This document shows, piece by piece, positions 32,154 to 44,007 of a stretch of DNA of 64,000 nucleotides. Below the pieces are notes generated by a model. That model was not told the origin of the DNA. It saw nothing but the letters and a program-made list of their open reading frames with translations, and did not search any database. The stretch spans positions 1,240,001 through 1,304,000 of the forward strand of contig JARKIF010000014.1 in NCBI GenBank assembly GCA_029378245.1. Reading direction: 5' to 3'. A program made the translations under genes and the position numbers. Source of the stretch: Roridomyces roridus. Taxonomy: Eukaryota > Basidiomycota > Agaricomycetes > Agaricales > Mycenaceae. Position 1 is the stretch's first letter, and each line of letters opens with the position of its first letter.

Positions 32154-34634
32154 ATGCCCGACAACACTTTCCAGCGCGTTGGGGCTCTCCCTACTTACTC
32201 GGACGCTCGCTTCATCGCTCCCGGTGTCGTAGAGGCCAGCATCTCTTGTCGGTCTTATGAAACCTATACAACCGACCGCTTCATCCAAGTTGGCCGCGAC
32301 GGTCTTTACCCGGTCCCCGCTATCCTTTTTTCGCCATCTCCCGATGCTTCGTGCAAGGCAATCTTTCACGAGGACGGTGTTACTTTGTGGCTGGAGCTGT
32401 GTTCCAGCACCGGTGTCTCCAAGCTCCAGTTGCAGTCGATCCACGGGAAGATCTATATGGACCCAAGCTTCGGGCCTCTCGGCGGCCCTCATCTTGCCTG
32501 GAATTCAGAAGGAACACAGTTTCTTTACGTAGCCGAGACGCTAGACTCGACCAACGATTGTGAGCCAGCTTGTTTCAAAAGCACCACCGTATTCATCTGT
32601 TTGCAGACATCCCAGACTTTGGAGACGCTCTTCTCGACAAGAAGCGACCTGGTGTCTTCCTTTGCGATGTGCCAAGTCTCACGGTCCGTCTTGTTGTGGC
32701 ACCAGAGCCAGACGGCTCAGTCGCATTCGGGCAACCCGTGTTTGTCACACCGACAACTTTCGTCGCCGTTGGATACAGTGCTCTGGATGACGGCCGTCGC
32801 ACTGGCCTCATCTACTGCCAGAATAGACTTGCTCGTCTCTATCATTTTGATCTCTCCAATCCAGGTGCCAAAATTCCCTTGACTCCTGAGGACCGTTCTG
32901 TGCGAAGCCCTCGCGTTGGCCATGGCTTTTTGGCATTCATTTCCAATAAACAAGCAGGGCCTCATGGTTCGTGTGCTCAACTACACGTTCGACGACTTCC
33001 CCTCGATTTGTCCGTGTCTTTTGAGGATGTGCTCGTTCCGACCGTCGTGCATGTCTCTGATTCAGAATTTCCTGTAAGTACCCTGCATGAATCCAATGTT
33101 CTCATCCTCAAATTGCCTACAGGGCGTTTATCTCGATCAACTTCCTGCGGAGCCTTTCTTGATCAAAGACAATGTCCCGCACCTTGCGCTGTCCTCCGAG
33201 TGGCGCTCTCGTACAGTCCCTCTCTTGGTATCGCTCGAAACCAAGACTGTAACAAATCTCGCCCCGTGTCCCACAGCTGGTCTCGTCCAGCCCGAAGCAC
33301 TCATGTCTTACACAGTATTTCGTGCAAACAGCGTCTCCTGCATTCTTGCCACTCGCAGCTCGCTGAGTCGCCCTTCCGAACTTGTGATGTACGACGTCAA
33401 GAATACCAAGGGCTGGGTGACTTTGAACGGTAGGTCTTTGTACCCGATTGAGCCCATGTCTTAATTCGCATGAAGCCCCTCCGCCTCAAGAGTTTATGGC
33501 GCCGCTCGCTGTGGCGACAATCGCCATTCCGCAAGTCCACGCCACCGAGATCATTGTCGTATCCGCATCTCCGAAGATCAAACGCATACTTGCAGAGCTC
33601 GCAGTTGCAGGCAATTGCGTTTACGCTGGGCCGACCAGTGAGAATGACGACGACGGCAACGCAGCGATTCCTCCTGTCGTCCATATCCCGCATGGAGGAC
33701 CTCATATGCACTCGAGCACGAAATTGTGGGCGCATTGGACTAGCCTGTACGTCGTCGGCCTTGCCTCGATGACCCTCATTTATTCCTTAGTGCCATCGCT
33801 GGATTTACAGTCGTGTTGATAAAGTAAGATTTGAGATCTTATCATATTGCTTTGCTAATATTTGGTCAGTTACACGGGATCGACAGGTTGGCTTGCTTTT
33901 CAGATTTGAAATCGTCCCTCAACTTGTCAGGATTTGGCCTTGAGGCGGTCGAGGCACTTTTCGGGCACGTCGGGGACGTGGATGTCAAGTCGCTGCATGC
34001 GTCTTACGAATATCTACTCCGCACCAACCTTGCGAGCGCCAATCCCGGCAAACAGTTTATCGAAGGACTCAGCCATGGAGGGTTTCTGACGCATGTTGCG
34101 ATTCGCACTTGGAAGGTGTTTTTTTTTGACGATTTCCTTCAGTGCACATATGACATCCCGTTTTCCGGACTTGTATCATGGAGCGATTCTGCGGAATCCG
34201 GCCGTCGATCTCGCTGCAATGTTTCTGCATGGTTAGGACATTCCTGAGTGGGGCCCTAACGAAGGTTTGTTCGCTGAACCCGCGATCTATACCCAAATTA
34301 ACTTTCTGTAGTCCGACTGTTTGAAGGGCGCGAGGCACATGCAGCGTTGCCGATCCGACTGGCCAGCGGTGCAGAGTACGAATTGCTAGCGGGCGCGTCG
34401 CCAATTCACCGCGTGGACGATGTAACGGCTCCGACGCTTGTATTACTCTCCGCCGATGATCGAAGGGTGCGACCCTCACAAGGGTTGGCTTGGTATCATG
34501 GACTCAAGCGCAATGGACGTGCTCGCGTGGCTTGTAAGATGTTTAGGGGCGAGATCCACGCGCTTGATGGGGTTGAGGCTGAATGGAAAGCGTGGCAGGA
34601 GTCGATTACGTGGTACGCAAGTATCGTCAAGTGA
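32154..34634 (+). CDS. Acylaminoacyl-peptidase (S9C) with one in-frame TAG
   Basis: Model: exons 32154-32559, 32607-33073, 33123-33429, 33476-33746, 33791-33823, 33870-33886, 33931-34090, 34143-34264 and 34312-34634 (2106 nt). An N-terminal beta-propeller is followed by an alpha/beta-hydrolase domain: VVHIPHGGPHMHSS, NYTGSTGFG, the nucleophile motif GLSHGGFL, FPDLYHGAILRNP, the acid in SADDRRVRPSQG and the His in EIHALDG. The enzyme removes N-acylated residues from peptides. The intron at 34091-34142 is GC-AG. A TAG at 34234-34236 interrupts the conserved stretch before DIPEW. An alternative 80-nt intron (34232-34311) would skip it and stay in frame. Hence either a pseudogene, a variant protein, or a sequence error. 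Confidence 0.
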
Positions 34635-34738
34635 GACTGAAGGAAACCCGTTTATTCTTCCGTACGTACCAGAAAGATTCAATAAAGAGCGATAAGTAGT
34701 AAAGAGCGGTAGTGTAGAGAGTGTATAGTTTGACCACC

Positions 34739-36866
34739 TTAAGCCGTGGTGGTAGAATTGATGACGTAGGGGTCACAGACGTGGGGATCGTGAACTTGCG
34801 TAGGATCTTTGAGGAAATAACCGAGTTCGATGCCCTCGAGGTACGACCTAAGACGAGTCAGCCTAGGATTGGAAGATATTCAGAATGCTCACCACTGCCG
34901 GGAGAGATTGCCGGCCAGTTCACTCTTTTCGACCTTGAAGTTCCAGAACTGCTACGTGTTAAGGAAGTGTGGTGCATTGAAGTAAGACACGCACCATCCA
35001 ACCAGCGCCCTGGCTGTAAGCGAGCTTTTGTGCATCGGCCCACATATTCAAGAACTCGTCGGTGGCATTGAACTGCGTGGGAAGACCCCATTCTGCGAAA
35101 TGATGAGCCGGGTCCAAGCAAGATGGTACTCCCCACACCTCCGAATACAAGGGGGCTATTGCCCACGGCAGCGTCGTTTTGGACCCGGTTGAGGTCTGAG
35201 AAATGGGTATATTGAATCGAGTCAGGGACCGGTTAGGCTTACTGCAGATGCTCGTCATGTACGCGTCGGGGTTGGCGTCGGCGACTCCCTGTGTGGGTTG
35301 TCAGCAGTAGAACATGCGGAGAAGGATATTACTTACTCCGAAACTGCGACAAGTGATTGAGCAGCCAGACATGACAAGACACGAAGACTCACCTGTAGTA
35401 CCTGCAAAAAGTCAGTTAGGGGATGGTGCAAAATAGACAAGGACGAACAAGTGGTTATCGTAGAGCTGAGATCCAATTGCGGCGGCGGCGGGATTTGGGG
35501 GGTTGTTGAATTGCCAATTAACGTCGCTGAAGCTGAAAGCAAAGTCAAAAATAAGGTAAAAGTTGTGAAAATTTGATTATACGTGGTGACGAGAGGCTCC
35601 TTCCTCAACGAAAGACCCTTGATTTCGAGTTGCAACAGGATGGGCACCGTCTCGATCAACACAGAGCGGACTTCGGCGTTGAAGATGTTGTCGTCGCTAA
35701 CGTGAGGAAGCATCGCCGTAAAGTTCCCATCTGCAGGCGCCGGCATGGCACCGAACCCAGGAGTGGGGACACCCAAGAGGAATTCTGTGGCCCGTACAAC
35801 CTTGACAAAGTTCATCTGGAAATCACCGTAGCCAGGAGTCTGATCGGCATTCATGATCGGCTCGTTCACCGCCTCGATCGACACTGCGGCAGCAAAGTCG
35901 GGGTCGACATGCGAGAGGGTGGTCATGACGGCCGTCCAGATCAGAGCCCGATGATAGTTGAACTCGGTCTAGTGCGAGTCGGCAACGAATCAGAGTAGTG
36001 TAGGATTATACTTACGTAGAACTCGACGTCGCTTGTGCATCTGAATACTTGTTGATAAGTGAGCAATACTCGGGGCTCGACACTTGCCTTCCCGTGAACA
36101 TCTGTCCAGCCGTTTGCACGCCTGAAAAGGTTAGTGGCAGAAAATAAATCATCAGGGCTACACCAACCTGGGAGAGCATGATGATCCAGAATCGCAACAA
36201 TGCCAGCCTTGTGGAGTTGTTGCAATCCGCGGCGCTGGAAGAGTATTGGTGACGGGCGAAATCAACGCAACAAAAGTCACTCACCAACTGTGCCAGTCCG
36301 CCGCGGGGATAAAATTCAGTGGTGCGATTCACAAGGGCTTCAACAATCCAATAGCCGAGGGGGATTCTGACGGTGTTGATACCTGCATGGACTAAAGCGT
36401 CGACGTCGGGTTGGTTGAACCACGAGTTCCTGAATATACATGAGTTACGACGGTCGTTAAAAGCGGTAAAAACTCACCAGTGACCGTCAAAAATCTTGTC
36501 CACCGTGTCGGGATACGCCTGAGCAAAAGCGCTGAGAATGTTTGAGACATGGAATGTTGGGAGAGGTGAAAAACTACAATTCGGTCGCAATGCAAGTCGA
36601 ACAGTCGGCGCACTGTTGGCCACCCATGTCGAGCCATTCTATAGCACATCAGCGGATACTAGCTTCAAGGGCGGTCTCACCTTGAGGCAACATCCATGAT
36701 TCCAGAACAAGCCTTGAAGACCAAATCAACAAGGACCCAAATGCTTCCAATAGACGAACCAAGATCCTAGATTGACGCCATAAATCTTGCTGGGCAGCCC
36801 GCCGAGGGCAGCAGCAGCAGAAAAGCAGGAGGCCGACAGTAAAAAGAGAGAAAGAGAAGACCGCAT
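34739..36866 (-). CDS. Secreted GH5 exo-beta-1,3-glucanase-like enzyme
   Basis: A gene with many short introns from ATG 36866 to TAA 34739. N-terminal signal peptide (SLSLFLLSASCFSAAAALGG), then IYGVNLGSWLVLESWMLPQ, the hallmark start of fungal GH5 glucan 1,3-beta-glucosidases. Later landmarks: NTVRIPLGYWIVEALVN, GIVAILDHHALPG, EAVNEPIMNADQTPGYG with the acid/base Glu in NEP, QLYDNH, and FGEWGLPTQFNATDEF with the nucleophile Glu in GEW, then AYSQGAGWM-FWNFKVEKS. The enzyme releases glucose from beta-1,3-glucan of fungal cell walls. Both catalytic Glu are present; architecture is complete. It converges on the peptidase gene, 104 bp away. Confidence 0.
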
Positions 36867-37943
36867 GGTCGAATGGATAAGAAAGGTCTCGGGTCAATCC
36901 CTTAAATACTTTCAGGTGTCTGAAAGTCGCGGGGATCGCTCGGTTACGGTGGCCAAGAGAATACATTCCGGAATGTTGTTGACATTCCGCTGCATTCCGT
37001 CGTTGACGCGAATTAGACGCGAAGTTTCAAGGAGTAAATAGAAAGCCTATGCGAGCCTGAGTTGAAGGTCAGCCGACACTGTGGTCCATGTGCGAGAGGC
37101 GGAATTATGGAACGCAGAGGCTCAAAGTGAGAGTCAGATGCAAGGGGCACTGAGAAGAAGCACGATCACGAGGTGACATCAGCAGCCAAATCGAGGCCAA
37201 ATCGAAATAGACCGGGCCTGCCGCTGCCATCACGCCATCATGGTCTCCAGACTAAGACTCCCAAAAGACTCCAGTATCTCGAGGTCGAGACCATAATTCC
37301 TCTACTTATCGGCTTGTACAGCCCATATGTTGTCCACTGCAGCACGGCGCACCTATCTCTTGCTCTTCGAGTCTTGAACGGAGCGTCTCGGACTCTGGGA
37401 CTTTCGAAGGCCGATTCAGCAGACTTGGACACCTCGATTTCTGCCTGCATTTTACTGGATTCGCTCGCTCTCACTTTCTTGATTCCTTGAAGCCTCGGGA
37501 CTTGGAGCGCAGATCGAAATCCCCCTTCTCGGTACTTGGCTACTTATCTTGCATGCTAGTTGGGCTTGCTCATATTAGGGTATGCTGCCGTTCACATCCC
37601 CCTTCTGTGTTCAAAGCTCGGGAGACCACTGGGACCGCGATCCTCCTCCTTCTTCGGAGCTCCAGCAAATTAAAAGGTCCAACATACAGTGAAAACCTTG
37701 TAGCAAAACATGGCATGGGCTATCGAAACAACATTTTTCTGTGACGCCTGGGTGACGACACGGGGGACACTACACTATGCTTGGTTTCGGGGTCAGCTTC
37801 AACTCTGGTCAATTTCGCCTGTGCCTGTACTCCGTGGTGTAATGTACCTTCCTTGCAAAAACCAGGGATCTATGCGCAGAGAAACACGTGACAAATGCAT
37901 CAGTAGGCTGGGCCATGAGTACTGTATACGGAGATTCAACAAC
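36867..37943. other. Gene-poor interval before the tRNA gene
   Basis: A 105-codon frame (37173-37490) is open but has no recognisable domain and no conserved-looking splice partners. I see no RNA gene or repeat here. Confidence 0.
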
Positions 37944-38044
37944 TGTCCCGTGGCCCAGTTGGTTAAGGCGTGCGACTGTTACCTAATGGGTGTTCCCACG
38001 GTCACGTGATCGCAAGATCCAGAGTTCAAGTCTCTGCGGGACAG
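37944..38044 (+). tRNA. tRNA-Asn (GTT) with a 27-nt intron
   Basis: The sequence folds fully. Acceptor TGTCCCG (37944-37950) pairs with CGGGACA (38037-38043), with discriminator G at 38044. The D arm is GCCCAGTTGGTTAAGGC. Anticodon stem TGCGA (37971-37975) pairs with TCGCA (38010-38014), with loop CTGTTA...A and anticodon GTT at 37978-37980. An intron of about 27 nt (37982-38008) sits at the canonical place one base 3' of the anticodon. T arm: CAGAG-TTCAAGT-CTCTG. T-runs at 38047-38050 and 38056-38060 can end Pol III transcription. An A box (TGGCCCAGTTGG) and B box (AGTTCAAGTCT) are present. Confidence 0.
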
Positions 38045-38054
38045 TATTTTGGGC

Positions 38055-38640
38055 CTTTTTACGAGTCCAGGGGTCCTATTTTACCTTGGGTTTTCACCTA
38101 GAAACACCCCCAGAGTTCAGGAATTTTTTCCAGATTTTTTGGGCAAGTGGTTGTCCTCAAGGCAATATTTTTGGTCCCGGAAGGGGTCTTTGGTAGCTTG
38201 GTTTCACTTGAAAACACCCCCCAGAACTCAGGGATTTTTTCCAGAATTTTTGGACAAGTGGTTGTCGCACTGCCCGGCGAGTGAAGAAGTAGAGCAGGCT
38301 GTTACTGCAGGAAAAAGCCACTGCATATCAAGAGAGTGTGGGCAAGGGACCTTTCTCTAACAATTCTCCAAGGTGACCCGTCGGTCTATTTTTCCTTTGT
38401 GCTCCTTTGTTACAATTCACAGACGGGTTGCCTTCAAGAAACGTCCCTTAACTGGTTACTGCACGCTTCTTTGGCTTTTGCCCGCAGTGTGTTCTGTACA
38501 GGACTCAGCGGGCACATCCCCGGGTGCATCTCGCAGTTGGCTAAGAGTCTAAGACTCGCAGAGTTGGCAACTAGAGTCAGTGGTAATAAATTTCACAGCG
38601 GGGTAGAGGCATCTAGGTAATGGTTCTTAGTACTTGTCGT
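38055..38640. repeat. Dispersed block R, copy A
   Basis: Begins CGAGTCCAGGGGTCCTATTT only about 20 bp after the tRNA-Asn gene. Inside it a unit of roughly 100 bp ending TGGACAAGTGGTTGTCGCAC is present twice in tandem, diverged. The same block occurs at 45325-46260, where a MITE is inserted. It carries no plausible gene. Confidence 0.
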
Positions 38641-39406
38641 AGACTGGCAACGGCAGGGTAATGAACGTCATCGTCTTCAAAAATTTCCGAATCATCGACA
38701 GATCAGCCTTTTCTTCCGACACCTCCTCGGCTTGCTCGTACTCGCTTTTGTCGTGGGGTTTCCTTGAGGTCGGAAGCTGTCGGAAGCGGGATACTTACAG
38801 CCGTAGTGAAGGGGCTGAAATGTTGAGGGCCATAAGTAGGTGTGCTGAAATGTGTGCCGTGGTGGAGGTCGGAACTTGGAATCAGCCATAGTGAGAAGCA
38901 AAGGGACAGGATGCCAAGCGTCATAGGCGTGGTTCTCAAACGGCGCGATGGTGAGCTGTAGAGCAGAGGCGTCAGAAGTGGGGTAGGCGGGCCCAGCGAG
39001 GGACGGTCGAGCTTCTTGTCAAGTTCAGTAGCTACTAGTGAGAAGCGTCATCTCGGCTAGCCTTGAAGTCGCCACAACTCGTAGATCTGTTCTTGCTGTA
39101 CACCGAGAGCCTCCCTGGCGTCGGCGAGTTCCATCTCCGATTACACGGTCGGTGTTGGGTCGGTGTGATATCAACTGCTGACTCGGTCGTGGATGTGGTC
39201 AAGTTGTTCACTGCACACAGTCAGTAGACGTTGATGTATGTGTGTTGAAACCTTATTCGGACACTTCTGTGAGTTTCTCGACTTGAAACTGCACATGCAG
39301 TGAGTAGAGATGGATATACCAATATGCGGGTGTATCCGAGTCTTACGCTTTGGGTTGTAAGAGTTATTCAGAGTAGTATAGTAGTAGAAGATATATGCGT
39401 GCAACT
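38641..39406 (-). pseudogene. Degenerate coiled-coil gene, copy A
   Basis: Minus-strand remnants such as ELADAREALGVQQEQIYEL (around 39065-39130) match ELADVREALAFQQEQTFEL of the better-kept copy at 47057-48320. The frame is broken by stops and indels, and the acidic tail is reduced to fragments near 38700-38760. The copy is cut at 39406 by the 4.0-kb element and continues for about 50 bp after it. Confidence 0.
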
Positions 39407-42400
39407 CACCTAGTGCACCTCCGGAATGCTGACTAATGGACCTCGAAGGCCCCATTTCCTGTTGGTTTGATGGGGCCTTAGAGGTCCCCGGCGGAGGTAT
39501 GTAATGGCGGCGATGGCGCAGGTCTCTATTTTGAGCTACATCCGAGCCTCCGCCAGGCGGCGGGGCACTATCGCCGTGGGCAGGAGCTCGGTTCCAGGAG
39601 CCCATACACGTCGTACGGATCTGTCTGCCGGGCAAGGAGCAAGTCGGATGCATGCGAGGGCGGTAGGCAAGCGCTGAGGGGGCGTTTTTGGCGGGCAGCA
39701 CCGGCACCTGCCTGGGCCCTGCAAGCGGGGGTTGCGTTCATGCTGGAATTAGGGGGTTATTGCGCACGCTGTGTAGCACGCACTTGTTAAGTGTGGGTCA
39801 CTGGCTGTATGCAGCCAGCGGGAAGGCAGAGAAGAGCCATTCCAGGCCCTGGGCGTACCTTCGCTGCCTCCGCTCTGGGGGCGGTGGTGGCTTCCAGACT
39901 GGAATTGGGACTACAACGCCAATTCTGAACGCGTACTCGTGAGGCGTGAATTATCTGCTGCATGATGGCGGCGGGAGGGTACTTGTCAGGGAGAATGTGT
40001 GGTCGCACGGGCCCTAATATAGCAACAGTCCAAGAAACTAGGTATTCCATTGGTCAGTATAAATTTCATGAGTTCTGAATAGAAGAAATATAAACTGGGT
40101 TCAAATCTGAGTCCTAATAATTTTGCACGGCAACGCTGGGCTTTTCGCACGGGCGCGAGCTTGTAGATGCATCGGAGACGTCAAAGGCAGTAAGCCATAG
40201 CTTGGAATAAGCAAGTTAAGGGCTATAGACATTAGTTCTGTACAGAAGCCCACGCACCTCCGCCGCAGCCATCAGAACCTCCGCCAGGTTATGTCTAGGG
40301 CACTTCGTCCCTGACTGGAAAATTGTCACGCGCTGACCTATTTGCGCACGTGACAACGCCAAATAAACCAGATATACATTGGCGCCGTACAGCGTTAAAG
40401 TCATGGGAACCCCGTCTCGATCGGATTGAGGAAGAAGCCGAGGAAGACATTATTTAAAGACGTGGGACAGTTTCATATTTATGAACGACAGCGTGGATGA
40501 GGGAAGGAGTTTTCGATCAAGTGAACTGTCAGATCATGACAGGCTTCTATGATGAACACGGCGTAGACATGACAATAGGAGACGACAACGGTGCAGGACA
40601 ATAGTGCATGTCGGAAGCCAGGACAATTAGTGTAGCATCGTAGATCTATTCCTCACAGTATAAAAGCAGTAGCTAGTCGTCGTATTCTGTACCCTCTCCT
40701 AGACTTTTATTCAGTTCATTTTACGAGCTTTAGTAGCGCACTACCCAATCCACAGCATCTTACCGCTGTTGGACGCGTGAAACAAGTCTTGTCGTGACAT
40801 AATAAAAGTCTACCCTCATACCGCTCATACCTCCCCCCGACATATCCTTTCCATACGCCTCGGCGTCCCTCCCCCACTACTTGGTCTCTCGTAATTGAAG
40901 ATCCATTCATACCTCAAGCGTCACGTCGTTAAATCGCGACATTAAATAAGCGCCCATCTCGTTGTCGAACTATTTTGGCAGACAGTCGCTGTGCTACGGG
41001 AAACGTTGAGTCCGTCCCCGCACAATAGCAGACGTTGGTGTTCGGGTGGCAATCTTCGGAGAGTACCCTCACGCAAATACCGGGTGTGTTGTAGAAGGCC
41101 CGGGTTTGTTCTGTCGGCAAGCGCTACGACCGAGAAATTCACCACCGGCTTCGTGCCGCTCCTACCCAGGACAATTAGTGTAGCATCGTAGATCTATTCC
41201 TCACAGTATAAAAGCAGTAGCTAGTCGTCGTATTCTGTACCCTCTCCTAGACTTTTATTCAGTTCATTTTACGAGCTTTAGTAGCGCACTACCCAATCCA
41301 CAGCATCTTACCGCTGTTGGACGTGTGAAACAAGTCTTGTCGTGACAAAAATCCAACAAAATCTGGAGGCATCCATGGTATCTTTTGAGCTCGCTTCGCA
41401 AGTTTGGACCGTCAATGAGTGAGAGGGACAGAGGCGAAGCGAGCGCAGATGGATCCATGGCAGAAGTGGCGGAGGTGGCGGAGTGGCGGAGGTGAGTGCT
41501 TGATTCAAGTTGGTTGATCTCCCATAATTCCCCTGCCCAGCTCCATGGTCTTCGAGTATAACAAGAATCATCAATTGTCTGTACTCATCGTCTGTCCGGT
41601 ATTTGGATGTCGGGGAAGCGTTCTACATGCCCGTTATTTCCCACACAATCAATCTCGGTGATTTCAACATCTTACATGCGTGTCGATGGCAACTTCGCCG
41701 AATCTTTGCTTATCAGACCCTGAAGATCTTGTATACGAGGGCGAGAGCAAAAAATCCCACAGCTCCTCATCACCTCCCAATGTTTTCAAACATTCCGGAG
41801 GTTTGTATACTCATTCAACCAAGTTGAACATGGATGTTTTCTCGCAGCCTAGGAAATGTTTGAACTGCAGGAAACAGTCGAATTGTATCTGAGATCGAAT
41901 AAAGGAACACCCAAAATATTCCAGTCTTGAATGAAACAAGTACATTACTTGAACAGCAATTCCTACCAAGAACTAGTGTACTGTCCGGTTCAAACTGTGC
42001 ATTTCAGGGGCCCGTAGAGATCAACACTCGTAATTGATTTGGTGACCCCGGGCGGCCTCCCTGATGTTATCGCAAGCTGGTCCGAGCCCGAATGGCCTTG
42101 AAAAGACTCTTATCGAGTGGAATCACGGTGATCCTCGTTTTATTCAGTTGCTGATTGGCTGATCAAAATTGCATCATGGATCTGCAAGAAGTTCCGAGGC
42201 TGTGTTTGACAGCTCCGCCTCCTTCTCACCACCACCGCCGCTGGCGCCAACGTCCGACCACAGTTAACTAGCTGCATGCACGGTTGTGTGGAGCTCACAC
42301 TCGGCGCCATCAATCAGAAAGTGGACTCTATCAAGGACCGTAAGTACTCCTAGAGTACAGACTGTACAGTCATTGATTCACGGCACCTCCGCCCGACCTC

Positions 42401-43442
42401 CGCCACTCGCCAACCTCAGCGCGGTCACCTTCGCCTCCGTCCTGGTGTCAGTTCGACTCTGTCGCCTAACGCTGCGCTCTGCACACCACTCAAATCTCTG
42501 GTATGCCAATAGCCCGGTCCTGCCAGTATTCAGTATGCATGTAGCGCCAGATAATGACGATGTAGCTAGGCGGCGGTGGCGGCGGAGGTCCAGTGGTTGC
42601 GGAGGTATGTTCGCCGCCCACAACCGAGGATTTCCAGCTCAAGCTGAGATTCTAAGACGTTGGTGGCTGCTGCAGGTACTTTCAGCCTAGCTTGTACAAC
42701 TCCAAGGTATAGCGAGTGGCCTAAATAAATTTGAATACTCGCTCACATTTATCTTATTCAGGAACTACTTAGATAGTCAATGACTGGTCTCCACTAATGC
42801 TACACACCAATCCATAATTTTTGCTCGATGCAGACCCACGCGGGCTGCCATGGGGACGATTTCTTTTACTCAAACCACCCTCCCGGTGCCACCTATGCCG
42901 CCAATGACCCACGCCTCACGAGTACACGCACACGGTGGGAATACTAACCCGAATTCCAGCTTGCAAGCTTCCTCCACTCACGAGCGGAGGTTCCAATGCC
43001 GGAGGCTGAAACCGCTCTCCTGCCACCTTCCTGCTGCCACCAATACGACGCAGGACCCAGCCCTCACAAATATGCACGTATTCCGTGCAGCATGACCCAA
43101 TTTCGACCTGCACGCCACCCCTGCTTGCTGGCGGAGGCCCCAACACCCACCGGAGCCGCCTCGCGGTTCTCTTCCCGCTCCCCCAGCCCAACCTGAGCCC
43201 GTGCTGCTCCAGCAGAGGTGTACAAAGCGTGTTGTGCCACCTACAGGCTGCTCCCGCCCCGCCGCGGTGGTCCCAGGGTACCCGGCAGAGGTTCCGATGC
43301 ATGGCGGATGCACCCCAAAATAGCCAGCTGCGCCATCGCCGCCATTACATACCTCCGCCAAGGACCTCCAAGGCCCCATCAAAACAACATCTAATGGGAC
43401 CATCGAGGTCCATTAGTCAGCAATCCGGAGGTGCACTAGGTG
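39407..43442. mobile_element. 4.0-kb long-TIR DNA element, TSD GTGCAACT
   Basis: Ends CACCTAGTGCACCTCCGG...CCGGAGGTGCACTAGGTG are inverted, and the inverted homology continues, with divergence, for about 500 bp on each side. An 8-bp duplication GTGCAACT flanks it (39399-39406 and 43443-43450). The homologous locus at about 46840-46880 lacks the insertion. The motif GGCGGAGG and its complement recur throughout the element, often in clusters (41467-41495, 42380-42400, 42565-42605). No transposase-like ORF is present; longer frames (43085-43609 and others) lie in the inverted arms and look incidental. Probably a non-autonomous relative of an 8-bp-TSD family such as hAT. Confidence 0.
40618..41347. 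mobile_element. TRIM-like element: two 180-bp direct repeats
   Basis: A segment beginning CCAGGACAATTAGTGTAGCA and ending CTTGTCGTGACA occurs at about 40618-40799 and 41168-41347, nearly identical. Each contains a TATA-like GTATAAAAGCAG followed by CCTCTCCTAGAC, as in an LTR promoter. About 370 bp lie between, without coding capacity. This fits a terminal-repeat retrotransposon in miniature nested in the 4.0-kb element. Clear TG...CA ends and a target duplication were not found, so this assignment is tentative. Confidence 0.
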
Positions 43443-43495
43443 GTGCAACTTGCCTTATTGCTCTTCTTGGGCGAGCATCAAGTACGCCCACCAAT

Positions 43496-44002
43496 TGTTA
43501 CGATCCGATTCCAAAAGACAAGTCCGGAGTAGAAGCCGGAACTCCGGTAGTGACCGGAGTTGGAAGGAGTCGACCGGAGGAGCGATCTAAGAGCACCACA
43601 GAGGAGTAGGGTGTCAAAGACGCCTTGCTATGTTGATAGGAAGGGAAGGAGTAGGAACCAGCCAAGACGAGTAGTCAAGAACGTCAATTATCAACTAAGG
43701 TTGAATACAGATAAGGAAAGTCTTATATACGAGTAAGTAGAGATATATGTCATTACCACAGACCAATAATAGAAACGGACTTATGTGGCTATGTGGATAT
43801 AAGCTGATTAAGTCCGCACGGAATGATCAAGTGGATATCCTGATGAATACCAAGTCCGGGGGAAACGCTCAGATACCTTCATCGCGTGAAAACCCGAGTA
43901 CCCGGATAGAACCGAGGAGCGCGTGATGCGCTTCGATGTCGGGAGGCATCCCGACGTGACCGGAGTTGAGTACCGGAGTTGGCGTTGGAACGGGACATAA
44001 CA
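43496..44002 (-). mobile_element. Solo LTR (507 bp), TSD CCAAT
   Basis: Starts TGTTACGATCC and ends GGGACATAACA, with CCAAT duplicated at 43491-43495 and 44003-44007. Read on the minus strand it begins TGTTATGTCCC, contains GTTTTCACGCGATGAAGG and a TATATAAG box in its second half, which is the order expected for U3-R-U5; orientation is therefore minus by inference. It is related to the LTR at 1387-1922. It lies in the same duplicated block as copy A and is absent from the homologous place near 46885. Confidence 0.
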
Positions 44003-44007
44003 CCAAT

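Noticed and set aside
34091..34142. Frameshift in the peptidase at the T9 run
   Set aside because: Explained without any error by a GC-AG intron, which joins GGFLT to AHMTSRFPDLY as expected for the family.
16566..36866. Secondary-metabolite gene cluster around the FAD oxidase and transporter
   Set aside because: No synthase (PKS, NRPS, terpene cyclase) is present, and the neighbours are housekeeping genes with unrelated roles.
42916..43609. Several 130-174 codon ORFs in the 4.0-kb element
   Set aside because: They lie in the inverted arms, are GC-rich and repetitive, and show no transposase or other motifs (no DDE pattern, no zinc finger).
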